The position numbers and the translations under genes are program-made. A DNA stretch of 64,000 nucleotides from Paraglaciecola algarum (GTDB lineage: Bacteria > Pseudomonadota > Gammaproteobacteria > Enterobacterales > Alteromonadaceae): positions 1 to 64,000 of the forward strand of contig NZ_JAKGAS010000007.1 in assembly GCF_021532655.1 (NCBI RefSeq), in the 5' to 3' direction. Positions within the stretch are counted from its first letter, which is position 1. Each line of letters begins with the position of its first letter. The notes beneath the pieces were generated by a model. The model made no database searches, had not been told where the DNA came from, and worked only from the letters and a program-made list of their open reading frames with translations. Shown one piece after another: positions 8,075 through 16,528 of the stretch.

Positions 8075-8986
8075 TTGCTAAAAGTAGAACAACTTAAAAT
8101 TTTTATTGCCTTAACAGAACTCAATACAATGACAGCTGTAGCTAATAACCTGCAAGTATCGGTAATGGCCATTAGCAAGAGTATTGCTTTACTTGAAAAG
8201 GAAGTGGGCCAGCCACTTTTTTCTCGGACAAGAAGAAGTTTTACTCTGACTCAATTTGGTCATGATTTTAAGTCCCATGCTCAGCAAGTAGTGGCCCAAT
8301 TAGATACCTTAGAAAGTTGGGTAGAAGAAAAGAATGGCAGTATTAGTGGCACAGTCAAAGTGTTATGCCAAGCCCCTGAAATGATCCATGAAACGATTAT
8401 TCCTTGGTTAGATAAGTTTCTTGCTCTGTATCCCAATATCAAAGTAGAACTTGATGTTAAAGAATCGATCATTGATTTAAATACTGACGACTATGATGTT
8501 TTTTGGGGAGTATCGGATTATTTAGGAGATACCTTTTCAGGCCTAAAACGTCGAACTTTATGGACTTGCGACTATGGTTTGTATGCCTCACCAAGTTATT
8601 TAGCTAGGCACACTGAAATTAAAACTCTTGATGACTTAAATTCCCACACAGTTATTGGATATTTACATAACCAGCCTGCGGATATTATTATTTTTCAATC
8701 CGAAACGGGTGAGCCTACACATAAAGTTATTCATAATCGAGTGAAAAGTGTGACAGGTCTGGTCGAAATGGCTTGCAACGGATTGGGCATTATTAACGCT
8801 GGAAATGACGACGTTAAAATTTTACCAGCGTTAGCAGCGAATAAACTCCAACCTATATTGCCCGATCATTGGTATAAAAATGTCTCTACCTATGTCTACT
8901 TTCATCAGGTAAAAGGAGAACAAGCAAAAGTCAGATCATTCATTGACTATTTTATTGCGCAAAAAAAGTTTTGGGGGCTGGGATAA
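8075..8986 (+). CDS. LysR family transcriptional regulator
   Basis: A 303-residue LysR-type regulator. The N-terminal winged helix-turn-helix spans about residues 3-62 (LKIFIALTELNTMTAVANNL, then SKSIALLEKEVGQPLFSR). A periplasmic-binding-like effector domain follows (about residues 90-295). The start is a TTG at 8075: an in-frame stop lies at 8063, there is no later ATG before the HTH, and the family begins exactly here. It is transcribed divergently from the CPBP gene, 143 bases away; LysR proteins often control the divergent neighbour, so that gene is the first candidate target. The effector is unknown. Confidence 0.88.
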   Translation: MLKVEQLKIFIALTELNTMTAVANNLQVSVMAISKSIALLEKEVGQPLFSRTRRSFTLTQFGHDFKSHAQQVVAQLDTLESWVEEKNGSISGTVKVLCQAPEMIHETIIPWLDKFLALYPNIKVELDVKESIIDLNTDDYDVFWGVSDYLGDTFSGLKRRTLWTCDYGLYASPSYLARHTEIKTLDDLNSHTVIGYLHNQPADIIIFQSETGEPTHKVIHNRVKSVTGLVEMACNGLGIINAGNDDVKILPALAANKLQPILPDHWYKNVSTYVYFHQVKGEQAKVRSFIDYFIAQKKFWGLG

Positions 8987-8997
8987 AGTTTGTTAGG

Positions 8998-9429
8998 TCA
9001 GTAACCCCGCTTTTTCCAAAATTGGATCTCACCATCGCCATGTTCAATCAATACACTGAACGTTTTATCAGCAACTATTTTGCCATCACATTCAATCACC
9101 ATGCGCCAATCACCTACCTTGTTGTGGATAGGCTCCCACACTGTGTCACCTAAATAAAACTCCCAATCATTGTTTCTAACATAAACTTGTCCTTCAAAGG
9201 GCTCCATCACTCGGCCTTTATTATCGGGCACGTCAGGATGGTACATAGTCCAATCTAAACGTTTACCTTTGGCTTTTTTTGCATGCAGAATAAAACCAAA
9301 TTCGATATCGATTTGTGCAGGGATATTAGTAGTGAAGGTTTTAATTTGTGGTAATTTTTTACTTTTTTCATCCCAGTTTTCATAGATGCCAAAACTAGTA
9401 ATTTCAAAATGGGAACGCAACTTAGACAC
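8998..9429 (-). CDS. DUF3859 domain protein
   Basis: Function unknown. About 143 residues, with no signal peptide or membrane segment. The sequence is a beta-rich single domain with conserved aromatic blocks (FGIYENW, LDWTMYHPDVPDNKGR, WEFYLGDTVWEP, GDWRMVIECDGK, ending IQFWKKRGY) that match DUF3859. The GTG at 9429 is chosen as start because AGGA lies six bases before it; the TTG 15 bases further upstream would put this site inside the coding region. It is convergent with lysR, 11 bases between stops. The family resembles a small immunoglobulin-like fold, but this is an impression only. Confidence 0.72.
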   Translation of the reverse strand: MSKLRSHFEITSFGIYENWDEKSKKLPQIKTFTTNIPAQIDIEFGFILHAKKAKGKRLDWTMYHPDVPDNKGRVMEPFEGQVYVRNNDWEFYLGDTVWEPIHNKVGDWRMVIECDGKIVADKTFSVLIEHGDGEIQFWKKRGY

Positions 9430-9594
9430 TAAATTTCCTGCCAATTATTAATACTTCCATATATTACTCAGGGTTATGAACTGATCCAATGACAATTGCA
9501 GCAAATATACAATAATGATTATTTTCCCACCAAGGTGTATAATATTTGATCAAAAACTTCATTCGCTACTAAAAATTATAATTAAGAGCTACTA

Positions 9595-10470
9595 ATGAAA
9601 TTGATCTCGCACGTTTTAATGATAATCATAGCAATAACTAGCATTCCATTGTTTGCCATAGGCCAAATCAAACACATCAGTAGTGAAGCTCAAGACAACC
9701 AAAAATCTTACTTTGTAGATATGTTAGCTTTGGCACTACAAAAATCGGAGTCTAAATATGGTCAATTCCAATTAAAGGCCGTCGATGCATCTATGGGAGA
9801 ACAAAGACAATTAAAAAGTGTGAACGATGGCACATTAGACGTGATCTGGACCATGACTAGCATAGAACGAGAAAAGCAAGCACTTCCAATACGGATCCCA
9901 CTACTAAAAGGTTTATTAGGATATCGAGTGTTTGTGATTAGAAAAGAACAACAGCATATTTTTGCAAATATCACTGATACATCAGAGTTAAAAAAATTAA
10001 CCGCAGTACAAGGTTTCGGCTGGCCTGACTACGATATTTTAAAAGCCAATGATTTCACTGTAGTTGATAGCCAATGGTACAGCACAATTTATAAAAGTCT
10101 AAGTAGAGGGTTTTATGATTATTTTCCTCGCTCAATTATTGAAGTTTGGTCTGAAATGGATTTTTACGATGCTTCGCTGCTTACTGTTGACCAAAAGCAT
10201 TTAGTTATTTACCCAACTGCAATTTATTTTTTTGTTGGCCTGAATCAAACCCAATTAGCCAAACAGATTGAAAATGGGTTGTTATTGGCTATAAAAGACG
10301 GCAGCTTTCAAAGGTTGTTAACTAATTACCCAACCCATAAACAAACCTTTAATAGTGACAATATAAAAAGCCGTATCAAACACTTTTTGCATAATCCACT
10401 ATTACCAGAAAAAACGCCAATTCAAAACCCCGATTTATGGTTCGAACCTATACCTGAAGAGTTGCATTAA
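9595..10470 (+). CDS. Secreted solute-binding-like protein (type 2 periplasmic binding fold)
   Basis: A 291-residue precursor with a signal peptide (about residues 1-22, ending PLFAIG). The mature region has the layout of a type 2 periplasmic binding protein, like the sensor proteins of Alteromonadales: an early FVDMLALALQKSE helix, DGTLDVIWTMTSIERE, a central VQGFGWPDY block, and a C-terminal LLLAIKDGSFQRLL. No transporter genes are adjacent, so it may be an orphan binding protein or a sensor partner, not part of an ABC system. The three-nucleotide overlap of stops with the convergent DUF4112 gene leaves no room for a terminator. Ligand unknown. Confidence 0.6.
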   Translation: MKLISHVLMIIIAITSIPLFAIGQIKHISSEAQDNQKSYFVDMLALALQKSESKYGQFQLKAVDASMGEQRQLKSVNDGTLDVIWTMTSIEREKQALPIRIPLLKGLLGYRVFVIRKEQQHIFANITDTSELKKLTAVQGFGWPDYDILKANDFTVVDSQWYSTIYKSLSRGFYDYFPRSIIEVWSEMDFYDASLLTVDQKHLVIYPTAIYFFVGLNQTQLAKQIENGLLLAIKDGSFQRLLTNYPTHKQTFNSDNIKSRIKHFLHNPLLPEKTPIQNPDLWFEPIPEELH

Positions 10471-10898
10471 GACTCTTCGTCGAAATAACTGTTAGTGGAT
10501 TGCCATTCTTTTAACTTCTGTTGACTATGCGCAAGGATTTTTTGATGATTTTGACTTACCCACCATTTTTCTATTATCCGTACATTTTTTTGATTAGATT
10601 TATAAAACAAATCAATCACATCACCCACTACGGGAATTAAGCCAAATACAAAATCCAATAAGATATGACGGTACATCAAGGCCCTCAGATCAGCAGGTAC
10701 ATCCATCTTTTTAGCTAAATGAACAATTCGAAGTGCAACTCCCACCATAATTATATCGCCTATTATAGGAATTAAACCAATTATAAAATCTAAACCTAGA
10801 CGTATGCCTAAAATAGGAATACGAATTTTTGTATCGGTTAAATCTGCTAATTTTTGCGCTTTTAACAATGCCCCTGGGGCGAGAATATTATCTGTCAT
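10467..10898 (-). CDS. DUF4112 family membrane protein
   Basis: A 143-residue protein with two paired hydrophobic hairpins that repeat the same pattern: LGLDFIIGLIPIIGDIIMVG (about 34-53) and ILLDFVFGLIPVVGDVIDLF. The repeated D-F-x-x-G-L-I-P-x-x-G-D signature defines DUF4112. It is probably an inner-membrane protein of unknown function. The gene ends by overlapping the convergent binding-protein gene and is followed upstream on the same strand by the DUF819 transporter gene, 37 bases away, so the two may be co-transcribed. Confidence 0.8.
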   Translation of the reverse strand: MTDNILAPGALLKAQKLADLTDTKIRIPILGIRLGLDFIIGLIPIIGDIIMVGVALRIVHLAKKMDVPADLRALMYRHILLDFVFGLIPVVGDVIDLFYKSNQKNVRIIEKWWVSQNHQKILAHSQQKLKEWQSTNSYFDEES

Positions 10899-10935
10899 TG
10901 CATACCACTAATTTATAAATTGTGAGTGCTTACCA

Positions 10936-12225
10936 TCATCCAATTACCTGTAATATTTGGCCACATAACCAAGCCATATAAGTTCCTACTGTATAGCCTA
11001 AAACAGCCAACATCACGGCTACAGGGGCCAGTGAGGGGTGAAACGCAGCAGCAACGATTGGGGCCGAAGCGGCTCCGCCCACGTTAGCCTGACTGCCAAC
11101 CGCCATGTAAAACAATGGTGCTTTAATGATTTTAGCCACTAGCAACATTAAACTAGCATGTATGATCATCCAAATAGCCCCAATTACAAAATAAAGTGGG
11201 GCATCGGCGATCATAGTGACATCCATTTTCATGCCTATGGTCGCTATTAAAATATACAAAAAAGCGGCCCCTATCTTAGATGCCCCAGCGCCTTCTAACT
11301 GGCGTGCTTTAGTAAATGACAATATGATACCTGCAGTACTGGCAAATATAATCATCCAGAAAAATTTACTATGAAAACTGAACTTGTGTAATTGAGGAAA
11401 ATTATCCACAAAATAAGGAGTAATATTGTCTGCAAAAAGATGAGCTAAGCCTGTCACACCTAGACCTACTGCGACTATTAACATGATGTCATGCAAGCTA
11501 GGAATTCGCCCATGTTTATCATCAAACTTTTTTACTTTTTCTTGTAACTCATCGATAGCACTAGTATCGGCGCCTGTTTTTGCATCAATCGATTTTGCAT
11601 TCCCTGCCATAATCAATAACACAGCCATCCATAAATTAGCCACTATCACATCAACCGTGACCATAGCCGAAAACATTTGATCACCTGCATCATATATTTC
11701 TTTCATTGCGGCCTGATTGGCACTCCCACCTATCCAACTGCCAGCCACTGTGGTCATGCCTCGCCATACGGCATTGGGGCCGTCTACACCTAATAAATCA
11801 GGCACAAAGGTAGCCACAATCAATAATGCGATAGGCCCACCTATCACTATACCTACAGTACCGGTAAAAAATAAAATTACCGCTTTATTGCCAAGTCTGG
11901 CAATCGCTTTTAAATCGACGCTTAAGGTCAATAACACTAAGCAAGCTGGGAGCAGATAACGTGAGGCAACATAATAAAGTTGTGACTTAGATCCATCAAT
12001 TAAACCAAAAGTATTGAGGAGGGATGGCAGAAAATAACAAAGCAAAACAGATGGCACAAACATATAAAACTTCTGCCAAAAAGAGTGCTGGCTACTGGCT
12101 GTGTAAAACACCAATCCAAGTAATATTGTTAAAATACCAAGTACAGTTGCATCATTAGTAAAAAGTGGTGTATTCACTGCTAACTGTGTAGCGACTTCTT
12201 GATTGGATATCACAGGTGTAGACAT
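10936..12225 (-). CDS. DUF819 family transporter-like membrane protein
   Basis: A 429-residue integral membrane protein with about 11-12 hydrophobic segments. It has the DUF819 (YjcL-like) pattern: an early RYLLPACLVLLTLSVDLKAI, a G-rich segment GGSANQAAMKE, and a late motif AVGSQANVGGAASAPIVAAA. The paired GGSANQ and GSQANVGG half-repeats suggest an inverted-repeat carrier fold like cation/carboxylate symporters. Substrate unknown. It lies downstream of hemH on the same strand across a 124-base gap, enough for its own promoter. Confidence 0.82.
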   Translation of the reverse strand: MSTPVISNQEVATQLAVNTPLFTNDATVLGILTILLGLVFYTASSQHSFWQKFYMFVPSVLLCYFLPSLLNTFGLIDGSKSQLYYVASRYLLPACLVLLTLSVDLKAIARLGNKAVILFFTGTVGIVIGGPIALLIVATFVPDLLGVDGPNAVWRGMTTVAGSWIGGSANQAAMKEIYDAGDQMFSAMVTVDVIVANLWMAVLLIMAGNAKSIDAKTGADTSAIDELQEKVKKFDDKHGRIPSLHDIMLIVAVGLGVTGLAHLFADNITPYFVDNFPQLHKFSFHSKFFWMIIFASTAGIILSFTKARQLEGAGASKIGAAFLYILIATIGMKMDVTMIADAPLYFVIGAIWMIIHASLMLLVAKIIKAPLFYMAVGSQANVGGAASAPIVAAAFHPSLAPVAVMLAVLGYTVGTYMAWLCGQILQVIG

Positions 12226-12349
12226 AGTTTTCCTATTCGGTATACATCAGTCAATGACGATACGGCCAAATATTTAACTGGTTTGAATATCTATTCTTAT
12301 ATAAACCTAGGACTCAAACCCTGTAAATATAATGTTAACAAAAAGAATG

Positions 12350-13432
12350 CTATTTTTCTGCTCCAAGTGATTTGGCTCTTTCCAAGCGCTCATTTAAATT
12401 GACAGTTGAATTTGTAGCACTAGCTAAATAAGGCTTTAATATCTGGCTTAGGGCATTTATGTGATTAGCATCAGCATTTAATGCTTCAATGTATTGATAA
12501 CTTTCACCGCCTGCATTAATAAAATAATCGCGGTTCTCTACACCAATCTCTTCAATTGTTTCTAAACAATCTGAGGAAAACCCTGGACATACAACTTGCA
12601 CAGATTTAATTCCATCAGCAGCAAACTGTTTTAAAGAATGATCAGTATAAGGCTTTAACCATTCCTCGCGACCAAAGCGAGATTGAAAACTCACAAAATA
12701 TGCATCTTTCTCTAATCCAAGGTTCTCTGCAATTAAGCGAGAGCTTTTATAACATTCACAATGGTAAGGGTCACCATTAGTCAAATATCGTTTAGGTATG
12801 CCGTGATAACTGAATATTAATTTTTCAGCCTGGCCATTTTTATCCCAATGTTGACGAATTTTGTCAGCAACAGTTTGAATATAATCAGGGTGATCATGGT
12901 AATGCGTGATAAATTGTAATTCAGGCATCCAACGTTTTTTAGTTAAACTCGCGGCTACCGCATCAAATGTTGATGCAGTTGTGGACGCACAATATTGTGG
13001 ATACAAAGGTAACACCACAAGTTTTCTCACCCCTAGTTGCAACATATTATCAATCACTGAATCTACCGATGGAGAGCCATAACGCATAGCAAACTCTACA
13101 ACTATATTGTCACCATAAGCCTTTTGTAACTGCTTTCTAAGAGCGGTTGTTTGGTCTTGGGTATGATACATCAAAGGTGAACCTCTTTCGGTCCAAACTG
13201 TCCGGTAGGCCTTAGCCGACCGACTCGGTCTAATGTTTAAAATGACCAAATTTAATATAAACCACCATATAAATTTAGGTACCTCTACCACTCTGGGATC
13301 AGATAAAAATTCCTTTAAATAAGCTTTTAGTTGCTTTTTTTGCGGTGCATCTGGCGTACCTAAATTGGTAATCAATACGCCAACCTTATCGGCTTGAACA
13401 TGGCTAAATGCCGAGTTACCTTGGTATTTCAT
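12350..13432 (-). CDS. hemH: Ferrochelatase
   Basis: Inserts Fe2+ into protoporphyrin IX, the last step of haem b synthesis, at the cytosolic face of the inner membrane. The 360-residue product opens with GVLITNLGTPDAP, has the metal-site His in FSYHGIPKRYL, followed by the Cys-containing DPYHCECYKS, and carries VVCPGFSSDCLETIEEIGVE near the C-terminus, the diagnostic ferrochelatase block. Length is normal. It is a single gene divergent from the coiled-coil/OmpA/GTPase cassette; the 202-base gap must hold both promoters. Confidence 0.95.
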   Translation of the reverse strand: MKYQGNSAFSHVQADKVGVLITNLGTPDAPQKKQLKAYLKEFLSDPRVVEVPKFIWWFILNLVILNIRPSRSAKAYRTVWTERGSPLMYHTQDQTTALRKQLQKAYGDNIVVEFAMRYGSPSVDSVIDNMLQLGVRKLVVLPLYPQYCASTTASTFDAVAASLTKKRWMPELQFITHYHDHPDYIQTVADKIRQHWDKNGQAEKLIFSYHGIPKRYLTNGDPYHCECYKSSRLIAENLGLEKDAYFVSFQSRFGREEWLKPYTDHSLKQFAADGIKSVQVVCPGFSSDCLETIEEIGVENRDYFINAGGESYQYIEALNADANHINALSQILKPYLASATNSTVNLNERLERAKSLGAEK

Positions 13433-13634
13433 GAATGTCTCTTAATATGAATAAAGTAGTTGTATACGCACAATCAACTATTTTGGACTATTTACTTTAG
13501 AAATCAATGGCCAAACCTTTCGAAGGTTAAATAATGCAACCAACACTTAAAACTGTTTAATTTAAGTTAAAAACTGTGCATTATACAAACTTGCGAAATA
13601 TTTCATTCGTTACTTTGTAGCATAGGATGGCGCC

Positions 13635-14174
13635 ATGACTGACAAAAAAAATACACCCTCTAAAAACGACAAAACTAGCTCAGATAGCCAATCAGAACTA
13701 GACACACTCCGGCAGATAGTGTTTGGCGCCGCACAAGATAATATCGAAAAGCGCATTAACACCCTAGAACAACAAACTCTGAGCAGTTTCAGTAAAATGG
13801 AACAATTATTAGAGAAAAATGTAAAAACCATAAAAGCACAAATGGAAGATGGTTTTAATAATCTAGAGGACAAACTTGCGCTGGCAGATCAAAGTCAAGA
13901 CAAACGAGCTACAGAAATTAACAATTACGCGGACCAAATCTCCAGCGCTCTTGAAATGGCTGAAGCCAACAGCAAACAAGAAAATGACGAACTACATGAA
14001 CGTTTAAATCAAGAAATCAAAAACCTTAGTTCTACATTTACGGAACAGCTTGAACAAGCTTTAGCTAAATTAAATCAAGTGTCGAGCGAATTAAACTCAT
14101 CTAAAACCGATCGTAAAACCTTGGCCAAATTATTGGCTTCTGTGGCAAGTGATTTAGAAACTGGTGAAGACTAA
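13635..14174 (+). CDS. Predicted cytosolic coiled-coil protein, first gene of the GTPase/OmpA cassette
   Basis: Function unknown. It has 179 residues, no signal peptide and no membrane segment. A polar N-terminus is followed at about residues 25-35 by LDTLRQIVFGAAQ, then almost continuous heptad-type helix to the end (rich in E, K, Q, L). The LRQIVFG stretch reappears as IRQLVLG at the same place in the next gene product, suggesting a shared docking motif. The start ATG is preceded by AGGAT at 7-11 bases. The next gene begins 12 bases after the stop, so both are co-transcribed. It is probably an adaptor or scaffold for the neighbouring OmpA-like protein and GTPase; this role is inferred. Confidence 0.7.
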   Translation: MTDKKNTPSKNDKTSSDSQSELDTLRQIVFGAAQDNIEKRINTLEQQTLSSFSKMEQLLEKNVKTIKAQMEDGFNNLEDKLALADQSQDKRATEINNYADQISSALEMAEANSKQENDELHERLNQEIKNLSSTFTEQLEQALAKLNQVSSELNSSKTDRKTLAKLLASVASDLETGED

Positions 14175-14186
14175 TAATAATTTATT

Positions 14187-15953
14187 ATGACCAGCTCCAA
14201 GCAGAGTCAAACACAAACATCTGATTCTCAACAGATGGAAAAAATCCGCCAACTTGTGTTGGGTGAAGACGCATCTCTAGTAAAACAAACACTAAAAGAT
14301 AACGCGCGAGAAATGGTAGCTGAGGTATTTTCAGAAGCCTTACATGACCGAGAAAAAAACGACGGCTCTGTTAACAAAGTATTATTGCCTTTAGTCGAGA
14401 AATCCGTCGAAAAATCCGTTTCCAATCATAGCGAACAATTTGTTGGGTATTTATATCCATTAGTAGGTAGCTTAGTTCGTAAATCTGTCACAGCCTTTAT
14501 TACCGACTTACTCGAAAAAACCAACGCATTAATTGAAAACAGTCTGACTGTTAAAGGACTTAAATGGCGCTTTAGAGCTTGGCGTTCAAACGTACCTTTT
14601 TCACAATATGTTGCCAGTCAAACTTTCTCTTTTAGAGTGGAACAAGTATTTTTAATCCATAAAGAAACCGGTCTATTGTTGAATTCTGTTTCGTTAAACT
14701 TAGGTACTGCTGCTGACGCAGATATGGTCTCGTCAATGTTGACAGCCATCAACGACTTTGTGGCAGATTCATTTAAGCCCAATGCAGATAGCAGTGAACA
14801 ACAGCTTGATGTAGTACGCACAGATGACTTTACTTTAGTCATAAAACCAGGACCAAAAGCAGCGGTAGTCGCCGCTGTTACCGGCAATATGCCACAACAT
14901 GTAGCAGATCAACTGCAAGTTACTTTAGAAGATATTCATAAGCTCTATGACAAAGAACTAAACAACTTTAACGGTGATGCACTAACCTTTGAAAATAGCG
15001 AAAATCAACTACGAGATTGCTTAATAGCCGAATTAAAACCAGAGGCTGAACAAACATCTAAAACACCTTGGATGGCTTGGTCAGTTGTTTTTTTGTTACT
15101 TTGTACCATAACATTTTTAATGGCAATACGCTGGCAATCTGTAGCGCTGAAAGACCAAATAGAGTTAATCGATAGGCAACCAGGCATTCTTATTACAAGT
15201 TTGGAGTTAAACGGATTACGTGAAATTAATCTAAATGTATTACGTGATCCGTCAGCTATTATTATTAAAGATTGGCTTGGGTCACAAAATATTTCCTTAA
15301 CTCACCTTAATATAAAAGAGCGAGCCTACCTTTCACTAGACCCAGAATTAATTAAGCACAAAGTCCAGATCGCACTAGGTACATTCCCGAATATTCAAAT
15401 TCAATGGCAAGGCATGACCCCAAGTTTTTCAGGGCTGTTAACTAATTTTGACAAATTAATGTTACAAAATAAATTGTCTGGAATTTCCGGGTTAAATTTT
15501 ATACCATCATGGTTAGATGGTATAGTGGTAAACACAGATAAAACAAATGCGGCAGACGACCCTAATGTTATTCGCGCCATTTTAGATTTAAATATCGCTA
15601 AAATTGAAAAGATGTCAGTGGCCTTTGAAAAAGGAAAAAGTGAATTATCTGTTACCGCTATTGAAAAGTTAATTTCCATCAAAGATCAATTCAATAACTT
15701 AATCAATCTCGCTGAACAACAACAGATATCTCTCGGACTAGTGATCATGGGAGCAACAGATACAGTTGGCACACCTAAATTTAACCAAATACTTAGTCAA
15801 AAACGAGCTGACAATGTAAAATTAAAATTGCAAGAATTAGGCATTAGCAACAATCGACTAAACGCAATTGGCTTAGGTGTAATCGATCTAAAAACAACTA
15901 ATGCAGGTGCCCGAAAAGTATTGTTTAATGTGGTATATTTTGACGCAAGTTAG
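14187..15953 (+). CDS. One-pass membrane protein with cytosolic N-terminal domain and periplasmic OmpA-like domain
   Basis: A 588-residue protein. Residues ~1-290 are cytosolic and include an IRQLVLG motif, a YLYPLVGSLVRKSVTAF helix, and the block RVEQVFLIHKETGLLL followed by DMVSSMLTAINDFVADSF and LVIKPGPKAAVVAAVTG. A single membrane helix lies at about 295-315. The periplasmic part ends in an OmpA/MotB-type peptidoglycan-binding domain (about 470-588: GATDTVGTPKFNQILSQKRA, AIGLG). It would span from cytoplasm to cell wall. The same architecture is known in other bacteria as an unstudied OmpA family protein, from memory. The small GTPase gene follows 75 bases downstream, making the cytosolic half a likely GTPase partner. 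Confidence 0.82.
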   Translation: MTSSKQSQTQTSDSQQMEKIRQLVLGEDASLVKQTLKDNAREMVAEVFSEALHDREKNDGSVNKVLLPLVEKSVEKSVSNHSEQFVGYLYPLVGSLVRKSVTAFITDLLEKTNALIENSLTVKGLKWRFRAWRSNVPFSQYVASQTFSFRVEQVFLIHKETGLLLNSVSLNLGTAADADMVSSMLTAINDFVADSFKPNADSSEQQLDVVRTDDFTLVIKPGPKAAVVAAVTGNMPQHVADQLQVTLEDIHKLYDKELNNFNGDALTFENSENQLRDCLIAELKPEAEQTSKTPWMAWSVVFLLLCTITFLMAIRWQSVALKDQIELIDRQPGILITSLELNGLREINLNVLRDPSAIIIKDWLGSQNISLTHLNIKERAYLSLDPELIKHKVQIALGTFPNIQIQWQGMTPSFSGLLTNFDKLMLQNKLSGISGLNFIPSWLDGIVVNTDKTNAADDPNVIRAILDLNIAKIEKMSVAFEKGKSELSVTAIEKLISIKDQFNNLINLAEQQQISLGLVIMGATDTVGTPKFNQILSQKRADNVKLKLQELGISNNRLNAIGLGVIDLKTTNAGARKVLFNVVYFDAS

Positions 15954-16028
15954 TAAATTTCTATTTTTGATAAACTTTTTTATTCTAAATAAACTTATTG
16001 TGGGTACTAACGTGTCCTTGAGAACCTT

Positions 16029-16520
16029 ATGATCCAGAAGAAAATTTGTATACTTGGCGCTTCCGGTGTTGGGAAAACAAGTTTAATAAAACAATATGTG
16101 GAAGGTATATTTTCTGAAAAATACCTCACCTCTATTGGTGTGAAAATCGATAAAAAAATTGTCGATTTAAGTTCTGAAAAAGTTCAGTTAATGATTTGGG
16201 ACATAGAAGGGATCGATAGATATTGTGGTTTTCAAGCCAAATACCTAAGAGGGGCTTCCGCATTTATCATAGTGACGGATCGTACTCGGTCTCAATCTTT
16301 AATTGAAGGCAATGAAATTTTTAATATGGCAAAAGAAGTTGCTGATATTCCTGGCATTCTTGCTTTAAATAAAAAGGACTTGCCTACCACTTGGCATTGG
16401 AGCGATTCAGAATTAGCTGACATCAAACATCCATTTGCAAAATCTTTTGATACAAGTGCTAAATCAGGAGAGGGAGTAGAAGAGATGTTCTCCTACATAG
16501 CGAAAATATTAACGGAGTAA
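16029..16520 (+). CDS. Ras/Rab-like small GTPase
   Basis: A 163-residue single-domain GTPase of the prokaryotic Ras-like group. Visible G motifs: P-loop G10-x4-GKT (GASGVGKTS), switch I KYLTSIGV (T34/S35), G3 W-D58-I-E-G61, G4 N114-K-K-D117, and G5 TSAK at 142-145. The residue after the G3 glycine is Ile62, where Ras and Rab have the catalytic Gln, so intrinsic hydrolysis is probably slow and a GAP may supply residues. There is no C-terminal Cys for lipidation. The start ATG has TTGAGAA upstream. The GGDEF-EAL gene begins eight bases after the stop, indicating tight co-expression. It is likely a molecular switch for the OmpA-like protein or the c-di-GMP enzyme. Confidence 0.9.
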   Translation: MIQKKICILGASGVGKTSLIKQYVEGIFSEKYLTSIGVKIDKKIVDLSSEKVQLMIWDIEGIDRYCGFQAKYLRGASAFIIVTDRTRSQSLIEGNEIFNMAKEVADIPGILALNKKDLPTTWHWSDSELADIKHPFAKSFDTSAKSGEGVEEMFSYIAKILTE

Positions 16521-16528
16521 TTTCGAGT

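Noticed and set aside
12199..12402. 67-codon plus-strand frame between DUF819 and hemH
   Set aside because: Overlaps both neighbours' ends and has no ribosome site.
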